Source of the DNA: Plut-88900 sp965116945
GTDB taxonomy: Bacteria; Chloroflexota; Dehalococcoidia; Plut-88900
Length of the DNA: 64,000 bases
Direction of reading: 5' to 3'
Assembly (NCBI GenBank): GCA_965116945.1
Contig: OZ220734.1
Coordinates: forward strand, 744,001 to 808,000
Shown: piece after piece, positions 23,819-32,689 of the stretch
Numbering within the stretch: position 1 is the first letter of the stretch
Layout of the letters: each line of letters begins with the position of its first letter
The notes under the pieces: generated by a model
Told to the model about the DNA's origin: nothing
The model's input: only the letters and a program-made list of their open reading frames with translations
Database searches by the model: none
Made by a program: the position numbers and the translations under genes

Positions 23819-23986
23819 CTAGTTCACCCAGAGCCGAATCACTGCCAACATGAGTCCGGCAGTTGCCAGGTTGCCACCGACAATTGCGGCAAACAACCAT
23901 ACCTTGAGACGCTCGACATCTGCTTTGGTAGCAAGATGCTCGTAGCCCCCTTCGATTCGGCTGAGTCGTCCTTCAACAGTCGCCAT
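23819..23986 (-). CDS. Small coiled-coil/membrane protein (55 aa)
   Basis: A 55-residue protein on the minus strand. The N-terminal half is an amphipathic helix (MATVEGRLSRIEGGYEHLAT, then KADVERLKVW) and the C-terminal half is one membrane span (LFAAIVGGNLATAGLMLAV) ending IRLWVN. The arrangement resembles the many small bacterial and phage proteins with a short coiled coil preceding a tail anchor (DUF1640/XhlA-like). It fills the gap between glcF and the aminotransferase gene and ends 14 bases from glcF. No function is assigned. The overlapping 60-codon frame at 23839-24021 has no such structure and is rejected. Confidence 0.55.
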   Translation of the reverse strand: MATVEGRLSRIEGGYEHLATKADVERLKVWLFAAIVGGNLATAGLMLAVIRLWVN

Positions 23987-24052
23987 GTGTCACACAATCC
24001 ATTCATATTGTATGCCATCATGGTCTCATAAGTAAAGTCGACGAGAGCCCTC

Positions 24053-25222
24053 TTAAGAGGCTCCCGCGTACACCCGACTCGCCGCGGCTACACCGGCTGA
24101 GACCGCAACCTCGTAGTCCAGCCCGTTCAGCACCCGACCCAGAGCGGAGAGTATCAGCAGTACGTTGGTCTCCTGCGACGAGTAGCCCATAAGCCCGACC
24201 CTTACCACCTTACCCGCGAATGGGCCAAGCCCTCCGCCCGTTTCGATGTTGTAGTCGTTGAGCAGAGCCATGCGGACGGCGTTGGCGTCGACACCCTCGG
24301 GCATTCGGACCCCGTTCACCGTGTTGGAGCGGACCTCTTCGTCGGCGACGATGGAAAGACCCATGGCATCGACACCGGCGCGGAGGGCGTCGGCGTTGAG
24401 CTGGTGCCGGGCGAAGCTGTTTTCCAGCCCCTCTTCAACCAGGATGCGCAGGGATTCCCGGAGGGCGTAGATCATGGAGGCGGGGGCTGTGTGGTGGTAC
24501 TTGCGGGCGCTGATCCAGTATTCGTCGAGCATGGAAAGGTCCAGGTACCAGCTCCGGGAGGGTGACTTGCGGGACTTCATGGCCTCCACGGCCCGAGAAC
24601 TCATGGTGATGGGCGCAAGCCCCGGCGGGCAGCTCAGGCTCTTCTGGCTGCCGCTGTAGCAGATGTCGATGCCCAGCTCATCGACGGGCAGACGCTGGCC
24701 CCCTAGGGAAGCGACGCTGTCGACGAGGAACATTGCTCCGTGAGAGCGCGCCAGTTGTCCGATCTCCTCAAGAGGCTGGAGCACACCCGTGGAAGTCTCG
24801 CAGTGGACCAGGGCCACGACTTTCGTGTCGGGGTTCGCGGCAAGGGCCTCTTCAACAGCAGCAGGGGTGACGGCCTTGCCCCACTCGGCTTCGACTTTGA
24901 CAACGTTGGCATCACAGCGCTCGGCAATCTCTGCGATACGGGAGGCGAAGAATCCAGCAACGCCGACGACGATGGTATCGCCGGGCTCCAGGGAGTTGTA
25001 GAGGGCAGCCTCCATGCCCGCAGACCCTGTACCCGAGATCGGAAGAGTGAGTCCGTTGCCGGTCTGGAAGACCTCTCGCAACAGTTCAACCGTTTCGTCC
25101 ATGATGGCCCAGAAATCGGGGTCCATATGGGACAAGACAGGCCCCGACATGGAGGCGTAGACTCGGGGGTGAACGTTGCTCGGGCCTGGGCCTAGAAGGG
25201 TCTTGGGGATGGGTTCGGTCAT
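24053..25222 (-). CDS. Class V aminotransferase (serine/alanine-glyoxylate type)
   Basis: A 389-residue PLP enzyme of the alanine-glyoxylate / serine-glyoxylate aminotransferase group. It begins LGPGPSNVHPRVYASM and continues with ISGTGSAGMEAAL, VALVHCETSTGVLQPLEEIG, LVDSVASLGG and YSGSQKSLSCPPGLAP, where the Lys of SQKSL binds PLP. The C-terminal VNGVRMPEGVDANAVRMAL and GGGLGPFAGKVVRVGLMGY complete the fold. I chose the ATG at 25222; upstream frame extends 80 codons without family similarity. It would convert glyoxylate made by GlcDEF to glycine, with alanine or serine as donor; serine use would yield hydroxypyruvate and link to garK. Confidence 0.88.
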   Translation of the reverse strand: MTEPIPKTLLGPGPSNVHPRVYASMSGPVLSHMDPDFWAIMDETVELLREVFQTGNGLTLPISGTGSAGMEAALYNSLEPGDTIVVGVAGFFASRIAEIAERCDANVVKVEAEWGKAVTPAAVEEALAANPDTKVVALVHCETSTGVLQPLEEIGQLARSHGAMFLVDSVASLGGQRLPVDELGIDICYSGSQKSLSCPPGLAPITMSSRAVEAMKSRKSPSRSWYLDLSMLDEYWISARKYHHTAPASMIYALRESLRILVEEGLENSFARHQLNADALRAGVDAMGLSIVADEEVRSNTVNGVRMPEGVDANAVRMALLNDYNIETGGGLGPFAGKVVRVGLMGYSSQETNVLLILSALGRVLNGLDYEVAVSAGVAAASRVYAGAS

Positions 25223-25299
25223 GACGTTGTCCTCGCAGAAAAAGTGGGCGTAGTGTAGCGGTCGGGGTTGGGGAGCGTCAATTTTGCCCGAGCGAGGTA

Positions 25300-25953
25300 C
25301 TAGCTCAGCATAGCCAGATCGAAGTCCGCCAGGGACTCGATGTGGTGGTCTGCGTGGGACAGGTCCATGCCCCTGGTCATGTCCGTCAACACGGCCACTA
25401 CCGTCATTCCGGCAGCTTTGCCGGCCTGAATCCCGTGGGGCGAGTCCTCGAACACGAGGCATTTGGACGGCTCGACGCCGAGCTTGCGGGCGGCGGTGAG
25501 GTAGATCTCGGGGGCGGGCTTGCCGTTGGTCACCATGTCTCCTGACATCACCACCCGGAACCGGTTCTTCACGCCAAGAATAGTGAGGATGACGTCGACC
25601 CAGTTGCCTTGAGATGAGGAGGCCAACCCGAAGGGGAGGCCTCGGGCTTGCAGGGAATCCAGGAGGTCGTAGAGACCTGGCGAGGGCTCGATATTCGCCT
25701 TGAGGTTCTTCAACAATACCTCGTCGTAGACGCCGATCCAGTCCTGGAGGTCCCCGTCGAGGTTGAATCGTTCCTTGAGCGTTTTCCAGGTGAACTCGAC
25801 AGTCGTGCCCAGGATGATGCGGTTGTCCTCTTCGGTCAGGGTATAACCGTGGGCGTTTAGCACCTGGTCAAGGGAGAGGTGGTAGAGGGGTTCGCTGTCT
25901 GCCAGAACGCCATCCATGTCGAATATGATGGCCTCGATGGGTTGGGTAGGCAT
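25300..25953 (-). CDS. HAD-superfamily phosphatase (phosphoglycolate phosphatase/PGM-like)
   Basis: A 217-residue haloacid-dehalogenase hydrolase of subfamily IA. Motif I is IIFDMDGVLADSEPLYH, motif II is GLASSSQGNWV, motif III is NGKPAPEIYLTAA, and motif IV is CLVFEDSPHGIQAG. The helical cap follows motif I. This subfamily includes phosphoglycolate phosphatase and beta-phosphoglucomutase; residues visible here do not separate them. Its position beside an aminotransferase and the glc genes makes dephosphorylation of 2-phosphoglycolate to glycolate attractive, but that is inferred from context. Confidence 0.82.
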   Translation of the reverse strand: MPTQPIEAIIFDMDGVLADSEPLYHLSLDQVLNAHGYTLTEEDNRIILGTTVEFTWKTLKERFNLDGDLQDWIGVYDEVLLKNLKANIEPSPGLYDLLDSLQARGLPFGLASSSQGNWVDVILTILGVKNRFRVVMSGDMVTNGKPAPEIYLTAARKLGVEPSKCLVFEDSPHGIQAGKAAGMTVVAVLTDMTRGMDLSHADHHIESLADFDLAMLS

Positions 25954-25997
25954 GGCGGAGAGTATTTTAGCACCGACCCGGGCCCCGTGGGCCTCGA

Positions 25998-26026
25998 TTG
26001 ACAGCCCATACCCGACTCTCTAATGT
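25998..26026 (+). promoter_or_regulatory. Predicted sigma70 promoter of the rhomboid gene
   Basis: TTGACA (25998-26003), a 17-base spacer and TAATGT (26021-26026), 45 bases before the rhomboid start. Confidence 0.6.
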
Positions 26027-26070
26027 TGCTTGTAGCACTTCTCCACGGTCCTGTGATTTTCGCTTAACCC

Positions 26071-26907
26071 ATGTTTCCCATCTCCGACCCCGAACACCCC
26101 CGACACGGCATACCCTACGTCAACGTGTCCATCATGGCCCTGTGCATACTGGTCTTCCTGTACCAGGTGCTCCTGCTGGACGATTACCAACTGTCTCGCT
26201 TCTACAACAACTACGGTGTCCTCCCATACGAATTGACGGGGCAAGGCGACTTGGGGGAGCAGGTGAATGCGCTGCTGGAGGAGGGCGACAGGTCTGTGCT
26301 GGAGGTGGAGGGGGTGTCGGGGACTCTGGCCCGTCACGCTCTGCAAGCCCAGCCCGACGGCACAGTCCGCTTCGCAGACGTCCGCAACGTGTACGAAGGT
26401 GGCCCCGGGCCCTGGGTGACGCTGTTCACCTCCATGTTCATGCACGGTGGGTGGATGCACCTGATAGGCAACATGCTGTTCCTGTGGGTGTTCGGGGACA
26501 ACCTGGAGGCGAGGATGGGTCGGGTGAAGTACCTGGCTTTCTACCTGGTGTCGGGGCTGTTTGCGTCGGCGGCGCAGGTGGGAATCGATATGGACTCGGC
26601 GATCCCGACCATTGGGGCCAGCGGCGCAATAGCCGGTGTCCTGGGGGGCTACCTGGTGCTGTTCCCCCATGCCCGGATCCAGACCCTGGTCTTCATGATA
26701 TTGATCACGGTGATCGCCGTACCTGCGTGGCTACTTATCGGGATATGGGTATTGCTGCAGTTCTTCAACGGGTTTATCTCGCTGGGCGGCGAGTTTTCGC
26801 AGGGCGTAGCCTACTGGGCGCACATAGGGGGTTTCGTAGCGGGGTTCCTGATGCTGGGGGCGATGGCGGGATTTTCTCGGACGCGGGGGCTGGTGGGTGG
26901 GGGGTGA
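26071..26907 (+). CDS. Rhomboid family intramembrane serine protease
   Basis: A 278-residue polytopic membrane protease. The catalytic Ser is in IGASGAIAGVLGGYL, preceded by FMHGGWMHLIGNMLFLWVFGDN, the conserved L1/TM2 segment with oxyanion-hole residues, and the catalytic His is in AYWAHIGGFVAGFLM. About 80 extra residues sit between TM1 (VSIMALCILVFLYQVLLL) and TM2, forming a large exposed loop. It cleaves single-pass membrane proteins within the bilayer. The large lipoprotein metallopeptidase gene begins 12 bases downstream and may be co-transcribed. Confidence 0.92.
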   Translation: MFPISDPEHPRHGIPYVNVSIMALCILVFLYQVLLLDDYQLSRFYNNYGVLPYELTGQGDLGEQVNALLEEGDRSVLEVEGVSGTLARHALQAQPDGTVRFADVRNVYEGGPGPWVTLFTSMFMHGGWMHLIGNMLFLWVFGDNLEARMGRVKYLAFYLVSGLFASAAQVGIDMDSAIPTIGASGAIAGVLGGYLVLFPHARIQTLVFMILITVIAVPAWLLIGIWVLLQFFNGFISLGGEFSQGVAYWAHIGGFVAGFLMLGAMAGFSRTRGLVGGG

Positions 26908-26919
26908 GGGGACTAACGC

Positions 26920-29694
26920 ATGAGACGAAGCATCCTGATGTTGACCTTATTGGCGGCAATTCTGCTTGTCGCCTGCCGGGCTCCGACGCCCACCCCCTCT
27001 CCAATCCCTACCCCTACGCCACAGGTGACGGCCGAGGCCTCTCCTACTGCTACCCCTAGCCCCACCCCTGCCCCTGAACCTACGGCTACTCCAACGCCCC
27101 TCCCCGAGCCGACTCCCACACCCTCGCCAACCCCAGCACCCCTCTACCTGGAAGGCTGGCGATCTGTGCCGGGGACCGGGGCCCTAGAGAGAGCCAAGCC
27201 GGAGTTGGCCGACAAGATAATAGCGCTGCCCTGGGTGTCGGATGGGATTGCCGGTACCGAGCGGGAGGTCGTGGGGCAGATTGTCAGCGCCGCCATGCTG
27301 GATGAGCAGGTCTTTCTTGCGGTGGTGGACAGGCCGTGGGTTTTGGACGGCCTCAACAGGACGGAGCGAAACATCCTTCAGACATTGACTCGATTCAGCA
27401 ACCAGTCAGTGGCCTCGCTCATCCCTGACATTCCTTTCCTGGCGACTGTAGAGCCATCAGACCTTGCCACTCTGGACCGCCTATCGACCCTGGACCGGCA
27501 GGAGCCCGGGCTCCTGCCGGTGATTGCGGAGCTTTCGTGGGTCGGGGACGGCATCGATGGCGCAGAGCCCGACGCTATCCGGTGGCTACGAAGTTTCGAT
27601 GATAGTGATTTGGCTCTGTCGGTTATCGGTCTCGGGTGGGTGCAGGACGGCATCGAAAATGGGGAGGTCGATGCGATTGAAGAGTTGTCTTACCTAAATA
27701 CGGATGGTCCAGGGGTAGCTGCATCGGTGGTGGGTCTTTCCTGGGTGGAAGACGGGATTGATGACCTGGAAGTGGAGGCGATCGGGTGGATTAGTAATTT
27801 GGGGGGTGGGGAGGCTGCGGAATCGGTGGTTGCTCTACAGTGGGTGCAGGATGGGATAGAGGAGACTGAAGTGGGAGCTATCGAGGAGCTTTCATACGTC
27901 GCCTATGGCGACTCGGGGCTGGCCTCAGCTGTAGCCGGGCTAGGGTGGATGCAAGACGGGGTCGATGAGTTGGAATTCGAGGCACTTGAATGGATTGGCA
28001 ACTTCAGCAATCCGGAGGTTGCATCGGCGTTGGTTGCATTGGAATGGGCTGGGGATGGCGTTGAAGAGATTGAGGTCAGGGCAATCGAGGAGTTGTCTTA
28101 TATCGACTATGGCGGTCGGGAGCTTTCGTCGGCAGTTGTGGGGCTGGGTTGGGTGGGAGATGGGATAACGGACTTGGAACTGAAGGCGATTGGATGGATT
28201 GGCAACTTCAGTGATGCGGTAGTAGCCGCATTGGTTGTGGGATCGGAGTGGGTGCAAGACGGGCTGGACACTGAAGACACAAAGGCCCTGGAAGAGCTTT
28301 CCTACCTGTCTAATAGAGACCGGGATGCGGCTTCGAATATTGTTGGCATGCCATTCCTGGAAACGCTGGAAGCTGCTGATGTCTCTGCCATAGAAGCGTT
28401 GTCCAGCCTGGCGTGGTTCAGGGAGACGGATTTCCAGCGAGTCATGGCCCACCCGACTATCTCCGGCGGCATCACAAGTGATTGGGCAAAGATCGTTGCG
28501 ACGCTTTACGGGGTGAGCAGGTATAATGCGCCGCTCATCGACATGCTGCTGGACCCTGAGCAGGTCACGCTGGAAGAGCGCACTATAGAACTGCCGCTTG
28601 CCGGCGAAACGCATCTTGCGATCATCCGCACGGGCCCCGGGGCTGAGCGGAGCATGGACCTGCTGGAACACTCTGTGCACCACGCCGAGGAGTATATGGC
28701 GACATCCTTCCCCACCGGCTATGTTGGCTGGCTTGTTGGGGAAGCGGTTACACCTACCTTCGGGGGCAACAATTTCGGCACCCATATCACAACCCTTGCC
28801 AAGTACGACATTGATGATGGCAGCAACGCCGCCTCATTTGCCGGCCACCTCCTCGCCCATGAAGTCGCCCACTACTATTGGAGCGGCAATAGCAACTGGG
28901 TTGACGAAGGGGCCGCGGATTTCATGGCATCCGTCTCAGAATATGCTCGTATTGGTACGCCTATTGGGGTTACCAACCCTCCCTGTGGCTATGTTCGTTC
29001 CATCACTGAGTTGGAGGCGCTAAATATCTCAAGCGAGGCTGGAGCGGATAGTGCATTCACATGCAACTACTCACTTGGCGAGCGCCTATTGGTAGACCTG
29101 TACCGTAATCTCGGTGAGGGGGGCTTCCGACAGGGCCTTCAAGAGCTTTACCTGCTCTCAGAAGAAGAGCAGAAAGAAGAGGCTGGTGAGGTTGGTATAG
29201 AAGAAATCAAGGTCGCATTTGTGAGCGATGAAGACGCCGAAAACCATGCTTTGGATTTGGTGACAAAGCGCTGGTATGACGGCACCGAGCCGTATGACAC
29301 CTCAATGCAAGATAACGATCCTGCGAATCGCCGTTTTGTCACCATCAACGGAGGTATTGACTTAGCTTACCTCGCTGCGAGCTCCGGGGGTCCGCCTGCA
29401 ATGAGTTTTCATGCTCCCTCCGCAGATTATTGGGTGAGGCTATTCCTGGACTATAGCTATTCCGTGGGAAGTAACACCGAAGTCCCACTGGAGATCGTTA
29501 CCTACTTTGAAGACGGGTTTGTCTTTGATAGGGAGCATGTGACATTTACGGCGGAACCCGGTTTCATAGGAGCGACTTGGTGGCTTAGCGTAGGAGTTTC
29601 ACCTTCGGAGCGTTGGGCTCCCGGCCAATACCGGGTCTACGTCTACAACGAAGGCAGAAAACTCGTGGAGCTGGAGTACGAAGTGACGGAATAG
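26920..29694 (+). CDS. Repeat-containing lipoprotein with gluzincin metallopeptidase domain
   Basis: A 924-residue exported protein. A signal peptide ends in the lipobox LVAC; a Pro/Thr-rich linker follows to residue 75. Residues 90-520 hold about 12 repeats of 35-38 residues with core WVxDGI-x3-E-x2-AI; they alternate between an EELSY form and a WIGNF form, giving a 74-residue double unit. The C-terminal part has HEVAHYYW near residue 646 and NWVDEGAADF 11 residues later, the HExxH and EGxAD pattern of peptidase-MA-like zinc proteases. It is probably a surface protease with a helical solenoid that positions substrates. The last 130 residues look beta-rich. Target unknown. Confidence 0.8.
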   Translation: MRRSILMLTLLAAILLVACRAPTPTPSPIPTPTPQVTAEASPTATPSPTPAPEPTATPTPLPEPTPTPSPTPAPLYLEGWRSVPGTGALERAKPELADKIIALPWVSDGIAGTEREVVGQIVSAAMLDEQVFLAVVDRPWVLDGLNRTERNILQTLTRFSNQSVASLIPDIPFLATVEPSDLATLDRLSTLDRQEPGLLPVIAELSWVGDGIDGAEPDAIRWLRSFDDSDLALSVIGLGWVQDGIENGEVDAIEELSYLNTDGPGVAASVVGLSWVEDGIDDLEVEAIGWISNLGGGEAAESVVALQWVQDGIEETEVGAIEELSYVAYGDSGLASAVAGLGWMQDGVDELEFEALEWIGNFSNPEVASALVALEWAGDGVEEIEVRAIEELSYIDYGGRELSSAVVGLGWVGDGITDLELKAIGWIGNFSDAVVAALVVGSEWVQDGLDTEDTKALEELSYLSNRDRDAASNIVGMPFLETLEAADVSAIEALSSLAWFRETDFQRVMAHPTISGGITSDWAKIVATLYGVSRYNAPLIDMLLDPEQVTLEERTIELPLAGETHLAIIRTGPGAERSMDLLEHSVHHAEEYMATSFPTGYVGWLVGEAVTPTFGGNNFGTHITTLAKYDIDDGSNAASFAGHLLAHEVAHYYWSGNSNWVDEGAADFMASVSEYARIGTPIGVTNPPCGYVRSITELEALNISSEAGADSAFTCNYSLGERLLVDLYRNLGEGGFRQGLQELYLLSEEEQKEEAGEVGIEEIKVAFVSDEDAENHALDLVTKRWYDGTEPYDTSMQDNDPANRRFVTINGGIDLAYLAASSGGPPAMSFHAPSADYWVRLFLDYSYSVGSNTEVPLEIVTYFEDGFVFDREHVTFTAEPGFIGATWWLSVGVSPSERWAPGQYRVYVYNEGRKLVELEYEVTE

Positions 29695-29695
29695 C

Positions 29696-31651
29696 CTAGG
29701 CCCGACCCGCCTCCGGTTCCGGGGGTGGCGGGACCTCCGGGGTGGGGGCGTGGTGTTCGGGGGCGGGGGTGTCCTGCTCCGGCTCGGCGGCGGGGGGCGG
29801 AGGCCTGTTGGCCGCTACCACAGCGGGCACTACCTCCGATAGGTCTGAGGTTGCGTCTGCATTGAAGGCTGCGTCAAGCTCGTCTCCGTCCAGGGTCTCG
29901 ACCTGCATGACGTACTCGGCCAACTGCACCAGCTTGGCCTTGTTGGCGATCAGGATGTCCCGGGCCGTGTTTTCGGCGGTTCGGATCAGCTCCCGGATCT
30001 CAGAGTCTATGCTGACGGCGATTTCTTCGCTGTAGTTGCGCTGCTCGGAGAGCTCCTTGCCCAGGAAGACGAGCTCTTCCTTGTTTCCGAAGGTCCGGGG
30101 CCCGAGGGCGTCGCTCATGCCGTACTGGGTGACCATGCTCCGGGCCAGCTTGGTGGCGTGCTCCAGGTCATTGGAGGCGCCGGTGGTTATCTCGTCGAAG
30201 GTGAGGGCCTCGGCGACGCGGCCTCCGAGGGCGGTGGCGAGCATAGCCTTGAACTGGGAGCGGGAGTAGAGGTATCGGTCCTCAGCCGGAAGAAGCCGGG
30301 TGTAGCCACCCATGCCGCCCCGGGCCACAATGGAAACCTTGTGGACCGAGTCGGAGTGCTCCATCATCCGGGCTACCAGGGCGTGCCCGACCTCGTGGTA
30401 GGCGGTGATCGCCTTCTCCTTGGCGCTGATCAGGCGACTCTTTCGGGCGGGACCGGCTATGACACGGTCGATGGCCTCTTCCACCTGGCGGGTTGTGATT
30501 GTTTTCTGGCTGTGTCGGGCAGCGAGGATCGCGGCCTCGTTGACGAGGTTGGCGAGGTCTGCACCGCTGAATCCAGGAGTTTGCTTGGCCAGGACTTCCA
30601 TGTCCACATCCTCGGCCATAGGCTTGCCCTTGGAGTGAACGGCGAGGATTTCGCGTCTGCCATTGATGTCAGGCAGGTCCAGGACTACGCGCCGGTCAAA
30701 ACGACCGGGGCGGAGGAGGGCGGGGTCCAGGATGTCGGGGCGGTTAGTGGCGGCGAGGACGATAACGTTGGTCGAGGAGTCGAAGCCGTCCATCTCGACG
30801 AGGATCTGGTTCAGGGTCTGCTCCCGCTCGTCGTGCCCGCCCCCGAGGCCCGCGCCACGGTGACGGCCAACCGCGTCGATCTCATCGACGAACACAATGC
30901 AGGGAGAGTTGCGCTTGGCCTGGTCGAACAAATCACGCACTCGGGAGGCGCCGACACCCACGAACATCTCGACGAACTCGCTGCCGCTGATGGAGAAGAA
31001 GGGGACGCCCGCCTCTCCGGCGACTGCTCGGCTGAGCAGAGTCTTGCCCGTGCCGGGGGAACCAACGAGGAGGACGCCTCTCGGGACACGGGCCCCGAGG
31101 GCGGAGAACTTCTCCGGGAATCGGAGGAACTCCACGACCTCCTGCAGATCCTGCTTCGCCTCTTCTACACCGGCCACGTCCAGGAAAGTCACCGTGGACT
31201 TGTTGCCGACGAACATACGGGCCCTGCTGCGGCCGAAGCCCATGGCCTGATTGCTGCCTCCCTGCGCCTGCCTGAGCAGGAACAGTAGGACGGCCCCAAA
31301 GAAGATGAGGGGCAAGAAGTTCAGGAACAGCCCAAATAGGCTGCTGAGCTGGCTGCGTTCCTTGATGCGGATCCTGAGGGCGGGTGTGATCTCGACGTCG
31401 TTTTCGGTAAGTATCTCGATGATACTGGAGCCGGGTTCTTTTCGGGACTCGTAGCGCTCACCGTCAGTGCCGGTGATGTTGAGCTTGTCTCCGTCAACTT
31501 CAATTTCCTGGATCTGAATGGGGGTCGCCTTGGCCATCGTGATGACCTCGGAGATGTCAATGTCTTCGGTGCCGTAAGAGGGCTGGAAAAGGGTGAAGAC
31601 AATGGCAACTATGGCGACGATGATTATTAGGTAGATAAAACTGCTTCGCAT
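29696..31651 (-). CDS. ftsH: ATP-dependent zinc metalloprotease FtsH
   Basis: A 651-residue membrane-anchored AAA protease for quality control of membrane proteins. It has an N-terminal span (SFIYLIIIVAIVAIVFTLF), a small periplasmic domain, a second span near residues 105-127, Walker A GSPGTGKT at 197-204, Walker B CIVFVDEIDAVG, the second region of homology ATNRPDILDPALLRPGRFDR, and the zinc site HEVGH at 419-423. The C-terminal tail is Pro/Glu-rich (PPPPAAEPEQDTP). Its stop lies two bases from that of the lipoprotein metallopeptidase gene. A TATAAT promoter lies upstream. Confidence 0.95.
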   Translation of the reverse strand: MRSSFIYLIIIVAIVAIVFTLFQPSYGTEDIDISEVITMAKATPIQIQEIEVDGDKLNITGTDGERYESRKEPGSSIIEILTENDVEITPALRIRIKERSQLSSLFGLFLNFLPLIFFGAVLLFLLRQAQGGSNQAMGFGRSRARMFVGNKSTVTFLDVAGVEEAKQDLQEVVEFLRFPEKFSALGARVPRGVLLVGSPGTGKTLLSRAVAGEAGVPFFSISGSEFVEMFVGVGASRVRDLFDQAKRNSPCIVFVDEIDAVGRHRGAGLGGGHDEREQTLNQILVEMDGFDSSTNVIVLAATNRPDILDPALLRPGRFDRRVVLDLPDINGRREILAVHSKGKPMAEDVDMEVLAKQTPGFSGADLANLVNEAAILAARHSQKTITTRQVEEAIDRVIAGPARKSRLISAKEKAITAYHEVGHALVARMMEHSDSVHKVSIVARGGMGGYTRLLPAEDRYLYSRSQFKAMLATALGGRVAEALTFDEITTGASNDLEHATKLARSMVTQYGMSDALGPRTFGNKEELVFLGKELSEQRNYSEEIAVSIDSEIRELIRTAENTARDILIANKAKLVQLAEYVMQVETLDGDELDAAFNADATSDLSEVVPAVVAANRPPPPAAEPEQDTPAPEHHAPTPEVPPPPEPEAGRA

Positions 31652-31690
31652 ACTACGGCTTTCCTAGTTTCCCGAGTTCCTCCACCATCA

Positions 31691-31720
31691 ATTATATGAT
31701 GAAAGGTGGACAGTGTCGAA
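31691..31720 (-). promoter_or_regulatory. Predicted promoter of ftsH
   Basis: On the minus strand TTCGAC (31720-31715), an 18-base spacer and a perfect TATAAT (31696-31691), about 40 bases before the ftsH start. Confidence 0.6.
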
Positions 31721-31731
31721 ATGGGTGTGGT

Positions 31732-31760
31732 TTGTGCCTGATGGTGGGCTGTACTATACT
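31732..31760 (+). promoter_or_regulatory. Predicted promoter of the GreA-like gene
   Basis: TTGTGC (31732-31737), 17 bases, TATACT (31755-31760). It is arranged divergently from the ftsH promoter, with only 11 bases between the two -35 boxes. Confidence 0.55.
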
Positions 31761-31883
31761 TCTTGCGAGGTGGCCTTACGGCTGGCCAAGCCGTAGTGGC
31801 GACGCAAAGGCCAGAACACGAAAAACTGAGTGGAGGAGCCCCTTGGCCCGGGCCGTCTGCATCAACATAAGCGAGAACTGAGC

Positions 31884-32681
31884 ATGGATAGCGACATCGA
31901 CTTAACGTTGGACGACCTGGCTAACGAATTCCTGAAGACCCTTACTCAGAGGAAGCGCCAGAAGGTTGAACCGGCGGTATTTAAATTTGTTAAGTGGTTC
32001 GGCAAGGAGTCGCTGGCGAAGAAAATCACGGGCCAACAGGTTGAACAGTATGCTCACGACCTCAGCATAACCGCCGCCACAGAAAGCTCGCCGCACGTGC
32101 GAGCTTTCTTGAATTTTGCACACAAGCAAGGAACGTTCCAGCTAAGCCTGGCGCCGAGTTTCCGTGTCCGGAAGTCGACGATCACGGCCAAGGAAGGGCC
32201 CAAGCGTGCCCGCGTGGTGTCCCACCTTACTAAGGAAGGCCTTGAGAACATAGAGGCCGAGGTAAAGGAACTCAAATCTCAGCGTCCCGCACTTGCTGAA
32301 GCAATAAACAAGGCGGCGGCGGACAAGGACTTTCGAGAGAATGCACCTCTTGAGGCGGCCAGGGAAGCCCAGGGTCGGGTTGAGTCCCGGATCATGGAAT
32401 TGGAACAGTTGCTTCGCACGGCTGAAGTGCTGAAGGAAGAGCAGGCGCGCAGCGACTCCCGAGTTGCCATAGGGCGCACCGTAGCCCTGGAGAATATGAC
32501 CAACGGCAGCAAGGTGCAATACAAGTTGGTATCGCCGAGCGAGGCGAAGATTTCCGAGGGGAAGATCTCAATAGCGTCGCCGGTAGGGAAGGCGGTGCTG
32601 GGGAAGTCGGGTGGGGACGAGGTGGTCGTGGCAGCGCCGGCTGGAGTGATGAGGTTCCGGATAGTTCAGATCGTGTCCTGA
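31884..32681 (+). CDS. GreA/GreB-type transcription elongation factor with N-terminal SAM-like extension
   Basis: A 265-residue protein. Residues from about 115 onward are GreA-like: VSHLTKEGLENIEAEVKEL starts the antiparallel coiled coil, ADKDFRENAPLEAAREAQGR is the acidic tip (usual form GDLSENAEYHAAKE) that reaches the RNA polymerase active site, and the C-terminal SVA..GKAVLGKSGGDEVVV is the FKBP-like domain. The first 95 residues instead resemble the SAM-like core-binding domain of tyrosine recombinases (LANEFLKTLTQRKRQKVEPAVFKFVKWFGKE). The tip keeps the Asp-Glu pair, so transcript cleavage activity is likely. What the extension binds is unknown. The start at 31884 removes an upstream stretch without family similarity. 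Confidence 0.8.
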   Translation: MDSDIDLTLDDLANEFLKTLTQRKRQKVEPAVFKFVKWFGKESLAKKITGQQVEQYAHDLSITAATESSPHVRAFLNFAHKQGTFQLSLAPSFRVRKSTITAKEGPKRARVVSHLTKEGLENIEAEVKELKSQRPALAEAINKAAADKDFRENAPLEAAREAQGRVESRIMELEQLLRTAEVLKEEQARSDSRVAIGRTVALENMTNGSKVQYKLVSPSEAKISEGKISIASPVGKAVLGKSGGDEVVVAAPAGVMRFRIVQIVS

Positions 32682-32689
32682 GGGGTCCT

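Noticed and set aside
23839..24021. 60-codon minus-strand frame
   Set aside because: A different frame of the same strand (23819-23986) encodes a structured helix plus membrane span and is preferred.
25998..27059. 353-codon plus-strand frame overlapping the rhomboid gene
   Set aside because: It is an out-of-frame shadow of the rhomboid and lipoprotein genes, rich in Arg/Pro/Gly as expected for GC-rich shadows.
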